Shown piece after piece: positions 36,670 to 45,985 of a stretch of DNA of 64,000 nt; position 1 is the first letter of the stretch, and every line of letters begins with the position of its first letter. The notes under the pieces are model-generated. The model was given only the letters and a program-made list of their open reading frames with translations. It searched no databases and was not told the DNA's origin. The position numbers and the translations under genes were made by a program. Source of the stretch: Candidatus Nitrosocosmicus franklandus (GTDB lineage Archaea > Thermoproteota > Nitrososphaeria > Nitrososphaerales > Nitrososphaeraceae). The DNA lies in contig NZ_LR216287.1 in the NCBI RefSeq assembly GCF_900696045.1, positions 558,001 through 622,000 on the forward strand. The letters are read 5' to 3'.

Positions 36670-36813
36670 GTATACATTAACTGCAACAACCCTTATAATA
36701 ATTAGTAGTATTTTATTAGTAATAATCAATTATTTATAAACGAAATTATATAAATTACAAAAACAATAGCAGAAATGATCAGTGGCTCAGGATAAATGGA
36801 CTTTCATACTGAC

Positions 36814-37293
36814 TTACACATGTTTACGATCTTTAATATATCTTAAAACTTTATTTTCTAAGATATTGAATGCATCTGCCTCCACATCAATCGAGATTAA
36901 GACATAAAATTTCTGTCCATTTGAACTAACCACAGGAACTGTAGACCTCAGTATTTTATCATATTTGCCCACAGAATAAATCAAAGTACCCATATTTTTC
37001 TGGAAATCTTCTCGTAGTTCAGCTCCAAGTACTGCCTCTATGACATACAATCTTGTTTCTTCTTCATCCATCAAAGGCTGAAGTTGCTCTCTATATGAAG
37101 TAGCCAAGAGAGTTCCCATTTCGTTTGCTATTCCTACGAATCTAATAAGGTTATCCAACTCTCTGATGCGTTTACAGTGAATTATTGCAAAATCGTGATT
37201 GTTGAACTCCAATAATCTTCTATAATTATTCGATAACATTGATATTAAAATTTCGACCAAAATTATAGAAGGGATTTTCAAACTTTCTAACAT
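36814..37293 (-). CDS. DUF6659-like protein
   Basis: A 159-residue soluble protein. The pattern FVGIANEMGTLLATSYREQLQ, then DEEETRLYVIEAVLG and GTLIYSVGKYDKILRSTVPV, is that of a family frequent in Nitrososphaeria, which I know as DUF6659. The fold looks like a roadblock or profilin-like alpha-beta sensor without catalytic residues. These proteins occur in many copies per genome, often near signalling genes; here the TPR protein and the kinase cluster follow. Function is unknown. Confidence 0.65.
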   Translation of the reverse strand: MLESLKIPSIILVEILISMLSNNYRRLLEFNNHDFAIIHCKRIRELDNLIRFVGIANEMGTLLATSYREQLQPLMDEEETRLYVIEAVLGAELREDFQKNMGTLIYSVGKYDKILRSTVPVVSSNGQKFYVLISIDVEADAFNILENKVLRYIKDRKHV

Positions 37294-37437
37294 TTCAATA
37301 TCGATTGTAATGTTCCCGACTGTAAGATAGATTTACTTGCAAATGCTTTCTTACGAAGTATTATAGTCCAATTGTATTGGGATAGTTACTTTTTCCATAC
37401 AATAGAGAAATCTAGTTACTAATTTTATCTATTAGGA

Positions 37438-39510
37438 CTAGATCCCCATGAAGGGGATGGAAAAGCTAGGTTCTTTTTCAGAGATTTTCTTTTGTTCATT
37501 ATCTCTAGCCAGTTGTGCGTATTCAGGGTTTAAGTCTATAGCCTGATCGAGATAGAATAATGAGTCAGAAGAAGAATCGTTATCACTGCTCATGCTTTTG
37601 CAAAGGAAGCACCGATACCAAACTTCGGCAATAAGTGGATCTTGTTTTAAAATGTGTCGATATATGGAAAGAGATTCCTGGTATGATCCTAAATTCTCCA
37701 AAATGAAACCATATGTATACAGCACATCGATGTCAGTCGGGTCTATCCCCAATGCTCGTTTAATGACCTCTAAAGACTCTTCCAAACGATCAGGAAATTG
37801 AGAAGCCATAATCCAGGCTTCTCCGTTTAAGGCCCTTACATGATCTGAATCAATTTCTAGCGTTTTTTCGAAAGAGGTAATGGCTTCTGCGAATTTGGAT
37901 AGAGCTGAAAGAGACATTCCTTTGTTGTAATAAGCATCGGCAAAGTAGGGATTACTTTCTATGGCTTTGTCAAAAGAGGTAATGGCTTCTGCGAATTTGG
38001 ATAGAGCTGAAAGAGACATTCCTTTGTTGTAATAAGCATCGGCAAAGTAGGGATTACTTTCTATGGCTTTGTCAAAAGAGGTAATGGCTTCTGCGAATTT
38101 GGATAGAGCTGAAAGAGACATTCCTTTGTTGTAATAAGCATCGGCAAAGTAGGGATTACTTTCTATGGCTTTGTCAAAAGAGGTAATGGCTTCTGCGAAT
38201 TTGGATAGAGCTGAAAGAGACATTCCTTTGTTGTAATAAGCATCGGCATACTGAGGATTTATCTCAATGGCTTTGTCGTAGCATGCTATGGCCTCCTGGT
38301 TATTTCCAAGGTAATATAGCGATAGACCCTTGTTGTTGTAAGCATCGGCATACTGAGGATTTATCTCAATGGCTTTGTCGTAGCATGCTATGGCCTCCTG
38401 GTTATTCCCTGTCACAGATAGCACTATACCCTTGTTATAATAAGCAAGATCGTATTCAGGGTTTATCTCAATGGCTTTGTCGTAGCATGCTATGGCCTCA
38501 TGATTTCCAAGGTAATATAGCGATAGACCCTTGTTGTTGTAAGCATCGGCATACTGAGGATTTATCTCAATGGCTTTGTCGTAGCATGCTATGGCCTCCT
38601 GGTTATTTCCAAGGTAATATAGCGATAGACCCTTGTTGTTGTAAGCATCGGCATACTGAGGATTTATCTCAATGGCTTTGTCGTAGCATGCTATGGCCTC
38701 CTGGTTATTCCCTGTCACAGATAGCACTATACCCTTGTTATAATAAGCAAGATCGTATTCAGGGTTTATCTCAATGGCTTTGTCGTAGCATGCTATGGCC
38801 TCCTGGTTATTTCCAAGGTAATATAGCGATAGACCCTTGTTGTTGTAAGCATCGGCATACTGAGGATTTATCTCAATGGCTTTGTCGTAGCATGCTATGG
38901 CCTCCTGGTTATTCCCTGTCACAGATAGCACTATACCCTTGTTATAATAAGCAAGATCGTATTCAGGGTTTATCTCAATGGCTTTGTCGTAGCATGCTAT
39001 GGCCTCCTGGTTATTTCCAAGGTAATATAGCGATAGACCCTTGTTGTTGTAAGCATCGGCATACTGAGGATTTATCTCAGATGTTGTTTCTGCTTTGATG
39101 GCATCATTACGAACAAAATCGGAAGAAGTAGTAGTGGTTTCCTTAGGGGTTATTTTTATCTCTGGTTCATCAACAATCTTTAGAGAAATTGGATCGTCTG
39201 AAGGAATTGATTCCATTAGATGAACTAACTCCTGAATATGTTCTTCAATAGAATCGCGATGCTGATCGGAGAGTCTGATACCCTTTATTTTCTTATTAAG
39301 AATTTTATTGAGTTCATTAAATGCATCTCTGAGTTTGGGATCGAGTAATTCTAATGAATTCTTGTTAATTGATATCTGGTTATGATAATCATCATCACCA
39401 ACTTTATTAAAAGAACCTTCCTCACTATCTTTCAAGTTAGGATTGTCATAATAATTATTCACCCCATCAACGGTTTTGGGGGTTTTGTCAAATTTTTCAT
39501 CTTTCTCCAA
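37438..39510 (-). CDS. Tetratricopeptide-repeat protein with near-identical repeats
   Basis: A 690-residue scaffold protein. Residues 1-145 are charged and helical without repeats. About twelve 34-residue TPR units follow with almost no divergence: five of type A (YADAYNNKGLSLYYLG), three of type B (YDLAYYNKGIVLSVTG) and four of type C (KGMSLSALSKFAEAITSF). Three older, diverged TPRs close the protein (about 560-680). One type A unit lacks two bases' worth of a codon pair net (GNHEA for GNNQEA, a 3-nt deletion), so the frame is kept. TPRs form superhelices that bind partner proteins. No signal peptide is present, so it is cytoplasmic. Repeat number may be collapsed or variable in the assembly. 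Confidence 0.92.
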   Translation of the reverse strand: MEKDEKFDKTPKTVDGVNNYYDNPNLKDSEEGSFNKVGDDDYHNQISINKNSLELLDPKLRDAFNELNKILNKKIKGIRLSDQHRDSIEEHIQELVHLMESIPSDDPISLKIVDEPEIKITPKETTTTSSDFVRNDAIKAETTSEINPQYADAYNNKGLSLYYLGNNQEAIACYDKAIEINPEYDLAYYNKGIVLSVTGNNQEAIACYDKAIEINPQYADAYNNKGLSLYYLGNNQEAIACYDKAIEINPEYDLAYYNKGIVLSVTGNNQEAIACYDKAIEINPQYADAYNNKGLSLYYLGNNQEAIACYDKAIEINPQYADAYNNKGLSLYYLGNHEAIACYDKAIEINPEYDLAYYNKGIVLSVTGNNQEAIACYDKAIEINPQYADAYNNKGLSLYYLGNNQEAIACYDKAIEINPQYADAYYNKGMSLSALSKFAEAITSFDKAIESNPYFADAYYNKGMSLSALSKFAEAITSFDKAIESNPYFADAYYNKGMSLSALSKFAEAITSFDKAIESNPYFADAYYNKGMSLSALSKFAEAITSFEKTLEIDSDHVRALNGEAWIMASQFPDRLEESLEVIKRALGIDPTDIDVLYTYGFILENLGSYQESLSIYRHILKQDPLIAEVWYRCFLCKSMSSDNDSSSDSLFYLDQAIDLNPEYAQLARDNEQKKISEKEPSFSIPFMGI
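37874..39080. repeat. Tandem 102-bp coding repeats (TPR units)
   Basis: About twelve units of 102 bp (34 codons). The four type C units at about 37874-38260 are identical or nearly so; the type A and B units at about 38260-39080 alternate in blocks of 204 bp. Near identity at synonymous sites points to recent duplication or gene conversion. One unit is 99 bp. Confidence 0.9.
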
Positions 39511-40108
39511 AAAATGTCAATTTATATTACCAATCCCAATTATTTAACTATTGTAGTTCATCGATATGACGATTAAATTTTTCTTAATTTTTGTTAGAAA
39601 TTTTGTAGAAAGCAGACTGATTAATTATAATTCGCGACATATTTTGAGTTAGTGGTAAGTCCCAAAAGGTGAATTGTCGTTCATAATCTTGTCAGCAACA
39701 ACACGAATCAATTAACTGTGCAGTAACCTTTAGGCAAGAAGACAGAGTTTGCAGGTTTACTTTGTGCAAACTGCTAAATATTAAAACCATTAACCTCTCT
39801 GTTTTTATTTCAGGATTACTTTTAACGTTCAAAAGCCAGTTAAAATAAGATAAATCAAATTGAGTATTATAAAATGAACTCCTTATAAGTAAAGCCATGA
39901 TATTGTCTGTAGTTGTGTAATGATACCAAATCCATAAATAGAATGTTAGCAATATAATACAATTATGAAGTAAGATGTACTATTCAAATGTAATTTGATC
40001 ATTAAAGGTTCATTTGAATAATCAAAAGCCACTATGATCACAGATTTTTTTTTGAATATTGTTACTATAATGATAACTCATAAGTTCTATTATAGTAATA
40101 TATGGTGT
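39511..40108. other. Intergenic, about 600 bp
   Basis: Upstream region of the TPR gene. An 86-codon minus-strand frame (39692-39952) gives poor-quality translation and is not accepted. No RNA gene or repeat is seen. Confidence 0.4.
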
Positions 40109-40279
40109 ATGAATAAAATAACAAAAGAAATTGCTAACATTTTAGAAAGTCAAATCAATAAAGAAACTTATGAAATCCAAAACAATGGTCTCTCGGCCCA
40201 ACAACAAGAGGAAATTGCTCAATTCATAAAAATGTTCTCAAAGAATGGATTGCTACCCTTTCCATTGAAGATGAGGTAA
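40109..40279 (+). CDS. Small helical protein, 56 aa
   Basis: From ATG 40109 the protein is MNKITKEIANILESQ..., then LSAQQQEEIAQFIKMFSKNG, ending LPFPLKMR. It reads as two amphipathic helices with good composition. The frame is open from 40034, but the added 25 residues are hydrophobic A/T translation. No family is recognised. It precedes the zinc-finger microprotein by 62 bases on the same strand. Confidence 0.45.
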   Translation: MNKITKEIANILESQINKETYEIQNNGLSAQQQEEIAQFIKMFSKNGLLPFPLKMR

Positions 40280-40340
40280 TATATTTTCTAATTTATACAA
40301 TCATTTAGATTAGTTAATTAGTGGTAAAGGTATATTTGCA

Positions 40341-40511
40341 TTGGAACGTAATAAATGCATAATATGTGGAAAACCTTACTGCAAGACGTACCCATACCGC
40401 GGCTCTGGTAGGATGGAGTTTCAAATAGATAAAAGAGAGTGTTACCTCATCTATAAGAAGTTAGCGGGAATATATGGTATTGCATACTTACAATTTCTCA
40501 CTAGATTCTGA
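40341..40511 (+). CDS. Free-standing zinc-knuckle domain, 56 aa
   Basis: A TTG start, then LERNKCIICGKPYCKTYP..., FQIDKRECYLIYKKLAGIYG. The arrangement C-x2-C-G-K, about 25 residues, then K-x2-C-Y, an aromatic and L-x3-YG matches the N-terminal domain of the histidine kinase at 43119 (NCYLCGK...HKHCYKFFNRLLSVYG). It is therefore a single-domain version of that kinase's zinc module, located 2.6 kb from it. It is below common length cut-offs. Function is unknown; it may interact with or regulate the same partner as the kinase domain. Confidence 0.5.
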   Translation: MERNKCIICGKPYCKTYPYRGSGRMEFQIDKRECYLIYKKLAGIYGIAYLQFLTRF

Positions 40512-40800
40512 ATCAACCTATTTAAAAAAAATCCTTAGCAATAAATTATCATCATTAGACGAACCCGTGAATTTCTTGTTGATTTAACATACAATAAATT
40601 GTATGATTGTTTAACGGCAATTTACATTTTATGTTAAATAAAATAAATTTTGACAAATAGAGTAGCACCAGATTTTATTCATGAAAGTTTTCTTATGGAG
40701 ACAACAGGATGCATAATTTAAAATAATATCATGTATAATCCATTGAAGGTAAATGATCTTTTTCTAAAAATTCAAATACCTGACTCAGTAATGTTTCTTA

Positions 40801-42168
40801 TTGGGTTTTATTATCAGTATTGGTTCTTTTTATAAGAATTCAAGGTTACAAACATTATCAATATCCCTTTTTATAGTCTTATTGTTTATAGATTTCTATG
40901 TTGGCTCCATTACAGATGTAGCGGTCAACTATATACAGTCACCTTTGGGTATAGGATTTTTCATTTTCTTTTTGATTACTTGTTTAATAGGAAGCACCAT
41001 CGTGATGAGAACAGTTTTTTTAATTATACGCGAAAAAAAATCAATATTTACACAGTATCAATCAGTGCTGCGTATTCTACAAATAGTAATTCTTTCTCTG
41101 TCGATTATTTTATTGCTTGATGTGATGTTAGAAAATAAATTCTATACTTTGAATTTAAACGCAATTATGGTAGCGAGTTATGGCGCCACAATTATGATGA
41201 GTATATACGTCGGTATCAAATTATTCAAATGGTATAAGGAAAACAAAAACAATTTCGCCCTTATATTTGGACTTGCAATATTTTTTCTGTTTGTAAACAA
41301 TACTGTTTCCATCTTACTGTTTAGTACATTACTCTCTGAAAAACCATTTGAGATCAATCTAAGTACTCCCGTAGTTTTTAATTTTGAGTGCGAAGATAAC
41401 TCTGCCTATTGCATATTTAAGGAAAATGTCATAAATGTTCAATCATACACCATTATAGTATATTTTGCATTGTTCTGGATAAGCACTGCATACCTATTAC
41501 ATCACCACATCAGGAAAATAGGCAAATTGCGATTCTTTACTTTGATTACAGTACCATTGGTTCTGTTTTTTTTTATGTTTGTTTATCATTACGACGAGCT
41601 CTACTCTCTCTCGGAAAATCTGAACTTTGATGAAAGCGTCATTTTTATGCTTCAGATTTTCATTGTAGCAGTCTCAATAGGAGCATGTGGTATGTTATTC
41701 GGAATAGGATTCAAGTCATTAGCTAATTTGTTAAAAATTTCATCGATTATTGAACAATATCTGAAAATGGCCTCTTATGGAATCATCATGTTGTTCATTT
41801 CAGCAAATGCAACAATAGTGGGTGTAGCATTCCCTCCATATGGAATTCCAAATATCATTTTTCTTCCTTTTGCATCCATTCTTTTTTATGTTGGATTGTA
41901 CTATTCAATAATTGCAATATCTAATGATATTAAGGTTAGGAGATTTATCAAGAATTCAGCTTACAAAGAATTAGAAATAATGGGTAATCTTGCCCAATCT
42001 CAGATGATGGACAATATGAAGGACAAGGTCCTTAAGATGACAAAAAAATACTCATCAGAGTTGCATCAGCAAAGTAATTCAGAAACCATGGAATCTGAAG
42101 AAGACTTGAAAAGTTATTTGGATGAGGCGATAAACATATTTAAATCAAAAGAAAAAGGAAATAACTAG
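40801..42168 (+). CDS. Polytopic membrane protein, paralogue of 13665 protein
   Basis: A 455-residue protein with about eight to nine transmembrane helices and a soluble tail of about 75 residues (GNLAQSQMMDNMKDKVLKMT, then EEDLKSYLDEAIN). It aligns with the 13665 protein in the last helices (FPPYGIPNI...FYVGLYYSIIA) and tail. A loop at about residues 185-220 carries two Cys (ECEDNSAYCIF) on what is probably the outside. The start is TTG 40801; a TAA lies four codons upstream. The 3' end overlaps the convergent ATPase gene by four bases. The conserved cytoplasmic tail suggests a docking surface; no transport or catalytic motif is seen. Confidence 0.75.
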   Translation: MGFIISIGSFYKNSRLQTLSISLFIVLLFIDFYVGSITDVAVNYIQSPLGIGFFIFFLITCLIGSTIVMRTVFLIIREKKSIFTQYQSVLRILQIVILSLSIILLLDVMLENKFYTLNLNAIMVASYGATIMMSIYVGIKLFKWYKENKNNFALIFGLAIFFLFVNNTVSILLFSTLLSEKPFEINLSTPVVFNFECEDNSAYCIFKENVINVQSYTIIVYFALFWISTAYLLHHHIRKIGKLRFFTLITVPLVLFFFMFVYHYDELYSLSENLNFDESVIFMLQIFIVAVSIGACGMLFGIGFKSLANLLKISSIIEQYLKMASYGIIMLFISANATIVGVAFPPYGIPNIIFLPFASILFYVGLYYSIIAISNDIKVRRFIKNSAYKELEIMGNLAQSQMMDNMKDKVLKMTKKYSSELHQQSNSETMESEEDLKSYLDEAINIFKSKEKGNN

Positions 42169-43019
42169 TTCATGTTCTCTATCTCTGTTACAAGCTTTTG
42201 AATCTTTTCCGTAAATGGATGATCTGGGAACTGATTAGCAGTCAAAAATTCTCTCTCCTTAAATTGAATATCACAATAACACGGGATCTCAATCAGAGTA
42301 TCGATATCAAAGGATTTGTCAATTATCTTTCCCAATTCGAGTTCGATCTTATTCTTAAAAAAAGAATCATTATCAACAATTTGTATTGATCGGTGCGCCG
42401 TCATACTAGATGGTACACAATATCCCGATACACGGTTCAACAAAAGTTTGCAAATAGTCCCATGTTCAATAAGGGAACCATATATTTCTTTTACCATTTT
42501 AACGGTCCCTTTTAAATCTAAATCACCCATTTTAAGTGTCAATAAAACGATATCTGAAATCACAATAGAATTGATGGACCAATATCGTATGCCAGGACTT
42601 GTATCCATCACAACAAAGTCAGCATTTTCTTCAACAAGCAATTCCTCTCTCATTGCGATAAAATTTCTAAATTGTTTAACTTGTCCCTCTCTATCGTTAA
42701 GCAAATTACCCTCCAGCTGATAAATATCCTCCTTTCCACCCCTAGAAAATCCAATTTTCAATTCCCCCTCAAGCTTTGTATCCAAGAATCTGCTAGAATC
42801 TACCATTATCGCTTTAAGATTGGCCCTATTTTTTAAATAATCATTAATCCAATACGGTGGTTCAAAGTTAAAATATGAATAAAGACTCGGTGCATAAAAA
42901 TCTAAATCTAGCAAATATACCTTATACCCCTTGGACGCCAGCCAATAAGAAAAATTAGCGGCTAAAGTGGTTTTTCCGGTACCTCCTTTGTACGAGTGAA
43001 AGGAAATACACCTTGCCAA
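42165..43019 (-). CDS. ParA/MinD-type P-loop ATPase
   Basis: A 284-residue deviant-Walker ATPase: KGGTGKTTLAANFSYWLA (Walker A with the signature Lys) at about 10-27, LLDLDFYAPSLYSYF (switch I region) and VVMDTSPGIRYWS (Walker B). This family dimerises on ATP and positions proteins, DNA or membrane complexes. Unlike plasmid ParA it has no ParB or replicon beside it. It follows the histidine kinase gene on the same strand by 99 bases, so the two are probably cotranscribed. Its 3' end overlaps that of the membrane protein gene by four bases. Confidence 0.9.
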   Translation of the reverse strand: MARCISFHSYKGGTGKTTLAANFSYWLASKGYKVYLLDLDFYAPSLYSYFNFEPPYWINDYLKNRANLKAIMVDSSRFLDTKLEGELKIGFSRGGKEDIYQLEGNLLNDREGQVKQFRNFIAMREELLVEENADFVVMDTSPGIRYWSINSIVISDIVLLTLKMGDLDLKGTVKMVKEIYGSLIEHGTICKLLLNRVSGYCVPSSMTAHRSIQIVDNDSFFKNKIELELGKIIDKSFDIDTLIEIPCYCDIQFKEREFLTANQFPDHPFTEKIQKLVTEIENMN

Positions 43020-43118
43020 TCACTTTACTTCATGTATTCATCTAAAATACTTTTGCAATTTGCAGCAGAATAATTAATATACTAGGAAGGTTGTCACTTG
43101 GAGATAATTTGACAATTT

Positions 43119-44594
43119 TCATAACGGTAAATCGATTTTGAAAACACTCCCCACTCCATCTTTATTGTTCATTGCCCTTATACTCCCTCCATGCTTTGTA
43201 ATAATTATTTTAGAGATATAAAGACCTAGTCCAGTTCCAAGCTTATCTGTTGTAAAAAATCTTGAGAAAATTTTGTTAAGATTCTTTTCGTCAATACCGC
43301 AACCGGTGTCTCTAATTTCCATATGAACATAATTGTCTAATTTTTCCACTGTTAGATCTATCTGTCCTCTCTCAGTGAACTTTACTGCGTTACCGATTAG
43401 ATTATCTAGAACTTCGACAATTCGTACTTTATCTGCTTTAATATATAGAGGCTTTTCAAAATACCTTAAATTCAGTGCAAGTTTTTTCTGATTCAGTTGG
43501 ATACTATAATCAGATACTAATTCCTGTAATATCTTTATTAAATCAAAAGTCTCATGGTTTAGTCTAAAATTTTTATTTTCCATCCTAGCATAATCAAGAA
43601 TATTATTAGTCATAATGTCCAATTTTCTGGCATTTCTGGAAATAATTTTTAAAAGTTCATTCTTTTGATCCGGATCCAATCGAGAATTGTTTTGGATCAT
43701 ATCTGAGAATCCAAGGATGGGTTGAATTGGATTCTTTAATTCGTGAGCCAGAATTCTTACATAATTAGTATTGGGACTAACATCCTCTCTCATTTTAGTT
43801 GACAAATGTTTAATTTTACTTTCCAAAATCGACTGCTTCCATAAGCTCTCAAATGCTGCTGCAGCATGCCAAGACATTGATTCCTTTTTGGAAACAATAT
43901 TCAGATACCTTTTATAATTAATTTTCCGATTGTTATCCCCATCCTGACGCAATCGTGGTTCAGACAAAAAGGTAACAGAGCGATCAAAAAGAGCTAAGAA
44001 ATAATTATTCTTATTATCATTGATATAATTTACTTTAATATTCGGTATTTCACTAATATGTAATTTTTCAAGTAGCCCGACACCCGCTTTATTCTTAACC
44101 AAGAGAATTCGTATTTCGGTTTTGAAAAACTTGCTCTCTATCAAAGGTTTGATCGCACCATCCAAGAGGCTTCCAAATTTTCTAAATATTAGACTGTTTG
44201 AAAATAAAATGTCGATTGATGTATCTGCGCGAGCAAATTCTGTCAAAAATAAACGTCTAAAGGATGTTAAATCAGAAACCACTTCTGACTTTAGGTATTT
44301 AGAATTCTTTATATCGAACAAGGATAGCTCGAGCAAATCTCCTCTTTCATATCCTAAACCCCATTTGACACGATCCAGTTCCAAATGAGAAAAATCATCA
44401 CCATAAACGGACAATAATCTATTAAAAAACTTGTAACAATGTTTATGGTGAAACCTCCTGATTCCTTCCTCTGAAAGATCAGAGTACGTTTCTGCCTGAC
44501 TTTCTATTAGTTTACCGCAAAGGTAACAATTCTTACCGATTTTGGGTATTGCACCTTTTGAGTTTGATTCAGACGTGGTTGGAATATTAAACAT
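43119..44594 (-). CDS. Sensor histidine kinase with zinc and PLD-like sensor domains
   Basis: A cytosolic kinase of 491 residues without membrane helices. Residues about 17-50 are a zinc domain (NCYLCGK ... HKHCYKFFNRLL). Residues about 100-240 resemble a phospholipase-D-like or TrmB-like sensor (DTSIDILFSNS, then NKNNYFLALFDRSVTFL) without the catalytic HKD. Residues about 275-345 form a HisKA domain with the phospho-accepting His in LAHELKNPIQ. Residues about 375-491 form an HATPase (N box NLIGNAVKF, G1 DTGCGID, G2 GTGLGLY). It heads a two-gene unit with the ParA-like ATPase and is divergent from the ATP-grasp/response-regulator pair 92 bp away. The likely phosphoacceptor is the regulator at 45986. 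Confidence 0.92.
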   Translation of the reverse strand: MFNIPTTSESNSKGAIPKIGKNCYLCGKLIESQAETYSDLSEEGIRRFHHKHCYKFFNRLLSVYGDDFSHLELDRVKWGLGYERGDLLELSLFDIKNSKYLKSEVVSDLTSFRRLFLTEFARADTSIDILFSNSLIFRKFGSLLDGAIKPLIESKFFKTEIRILLVKNKAGVGLLEKLHISEIPNIKVNYINDNKNNYFLALFDRSVTFLSEPRLRQDGDNNRKINYKRYLNIVSKKESMSWHAAAAFESLWKQSILESKIKHLSTKMREDVSPNTNYVRILAHELKNPIQPILGFSDMIQNNSRLDPDQKNELLKIISRNARKLDIMTNNILDYARMENKNFRLNHETFDLIKILQELVSDYSIQLNQKKLALNLRYFEKPLYIKADKVRIVEVLDNLIGNAVKFTERGQIDLTVEKLDNYVHMEIRDTGCGIDEKNLNKIFSRFFTTDKLGTGLGLYISKIIITKHGGSIRAMNNKDGVGSVFKIDLPL

Positions 44595-44686
44595 TAATAT
44601 AAATAATTAAATAAACTTATCTTCACATGTTGAATCGTTCTTTATTTTATTAAAAAAATTTTTATTCACATGGATCAAGGTAATAT

Positions 44687-45781
44687 GTGACCAAAAGACC
44701 ACTGATGTTTAATTTTTTACAAAAATTGGATTATAAAGATGTTTTAAGAAGAAATACTAATCCTCTAGAGTTATTAGATAAACTCAACATCAGTGATACG
44801 GGAAGTAATCAGGTTTCACCCAAGGTATTGATACTAACAAAAAAATTAGATATTGAAGCAGACGTGATTGGAATAAAATTATTAAAAAATGGAATAGACT
44901 ACATCAAGATTAATGAAGAAGATATTCCATTAGACTTTGGCGTTGAATTTAGGGTCGGAAGCAAAAGAGAACTTTTTCTAAAATTAAGACACAAAGAAAT
45001 ATTAGCCGAAAATATCAAAGTGGTTTTGTTTAGATACTTTGACCCAAAATTTTTGAAATATCTTGATGGTATCCATCAAATGTTTTTTGAACAACAGTGG
45101 TACCAATTACTTAATTGTTTGCAGACATCACTAATGTGTCAATGGATCAACAATCCTAAGAATACATTCGAAGCAGAAAATAGATTATATCAATTAAAAG
45201 TCGCTCAGGACTTAGGTTTTAGGATACCCGATACCTCTATCACAAATATTCCTTTCTCAGGAATAAAATTCTTTGATCAATGTTCTAAAAATATAGTTGC
45301 TAAAGTACTTCATCATCATGAAATTGTATATGACGAATATTCATATAGGTTTCCTACAAGCGTTATCAATTCGAATCATTTTTTAGAATCAGATGAGTTA
45401 AAGTATGCTCCCGTGATTCTTCAAGAAAGGATAGACATTAGTGAGGAGATTCGGATAACAGTTGTCGACCAAAAGGTTTACCCCGTTCGAATTACTGCTA
45501 ATAAATATAAGAATAATTACTCCGATCTTCACAAAATCGAAGAAAAGTTCTTAAATTTTGAGCGTATCTCCATTGAAAAAAATTTGGAGAAATTGTGCAT
45601 TAATCTAAATAGGAAAATGGGGTTACTATTATCCAGTATAGATTTAGTGGTTAACAAGAAGGGAGAAATACATTTTCTTGAAATTAATCCTATAGGAGAT
45701 TGGAATTGGCTCGAAAAGCACGTTGATTTAGGGATTGCTGACTCGATATCTGAACTGATCTCACGTTTTGTAGAAAAGTAA
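44687..45781 (+). CDS. MvdD-like ATP-grasp ligase
   Basis: A 364-residue ATP-grasp enzyme. After an N-terminal Rossmann-like part (about 45-120) come QWINNPKNTFEAENRLYQL (the W-x-N-P..E..L pattern of MvdD/graspetide ligases) and LGFRIPDTSITN. ILQERIDISEEIRITVV (nucleotide binding) and LEINPIGDWNWLE (Mg-binding Glu/Asn with the Trp-rich end) follow. Such enzymes make amide or ester bonds on peptides. No precursor peptide with the usual Thr/Glu core is visible nearby. The start is GTG 44687; ATG 44705 is an alternative. It is divergent from the kinase gene and 204 bases upstream of the response regulator. A role in modifying a protein in this signalling cluster is inference. Confidence 0.82.
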   Translation: MTKRPLMFNFLQKLDYKDVLRRNTNPLELLDKLNISDTGSNQVSPKVLILTKKLDIEADVIGIKLLKNGIDYIKINEEDIPLDFGVEFRVGSKRELFLKLRHKEILAENIKVVLFRYFDPKFLKYLDGIHQMFFEQQWYQLLNCLQTSLMCQWINNPKNTFEAENRLYQLKVAQDLGFRIPDTSITNIPFSGIKFFDQCSKNIVAKVLHHHEIVYDEYSYRFPTSVINSNHFLESDELKYAPVILQERIDISEEIRITVVDQKVYPVRITANKYKNNYSDLHKIEEKFLNFERISIEKNLEKLCINLNRKMGLLLSSIDLVVNKKGEIHFLEINPIGDWNWLEKHVDLGIADSISELISRFVEK

Positions 45782-45985
45782 ACATAAACTATTCAGAAAA
45801 ATAGATTCATTTTCATCGTGTTTACCTCTTTAAAGTATCTATTGTAATAGATAGGTTGTAAGCTTTTCTATCCGTCAATTCAACTTTTTTTATAAAATCC
45901 AAGTTTGATTTTCATTTCTGAAAATTACTTGTACCTAAATGTAAAAATATTTTAATTGGTATCACAAATACTAACTTATTCTGTA

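Noticed and set aside
38283-39098. Long plus-strand frame of 271 codons opposite the TPR gene
   Set aside because: It is the antisense of the repeat units and has the same 34-codon period; length arises from repeating one stop-free unit.
39692-39952. 86-codon minus-strand frame upstream of the TPR gene
   Set aside because: Low-complexity hydrophobic and Ser/Cys-rich translation, no ribosome-binding site, no family.
42165-43019. ParA-like gene as sign of an integrated plasmid or replication origin
   Set aside because: There is no ParB, replication initiator, integrase or iteron-like repeat nearby; kinase linkage argues for a signalling role.
44687-45781. ATP-grasp gene as part of a graspetide (RiPP) cluster
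   Set aside because: No precursor peptide frame with a repeated Thr/Glu or Thr/Asp core and no exporter within several kilobases, so a classical RiPP cluster is not supported.
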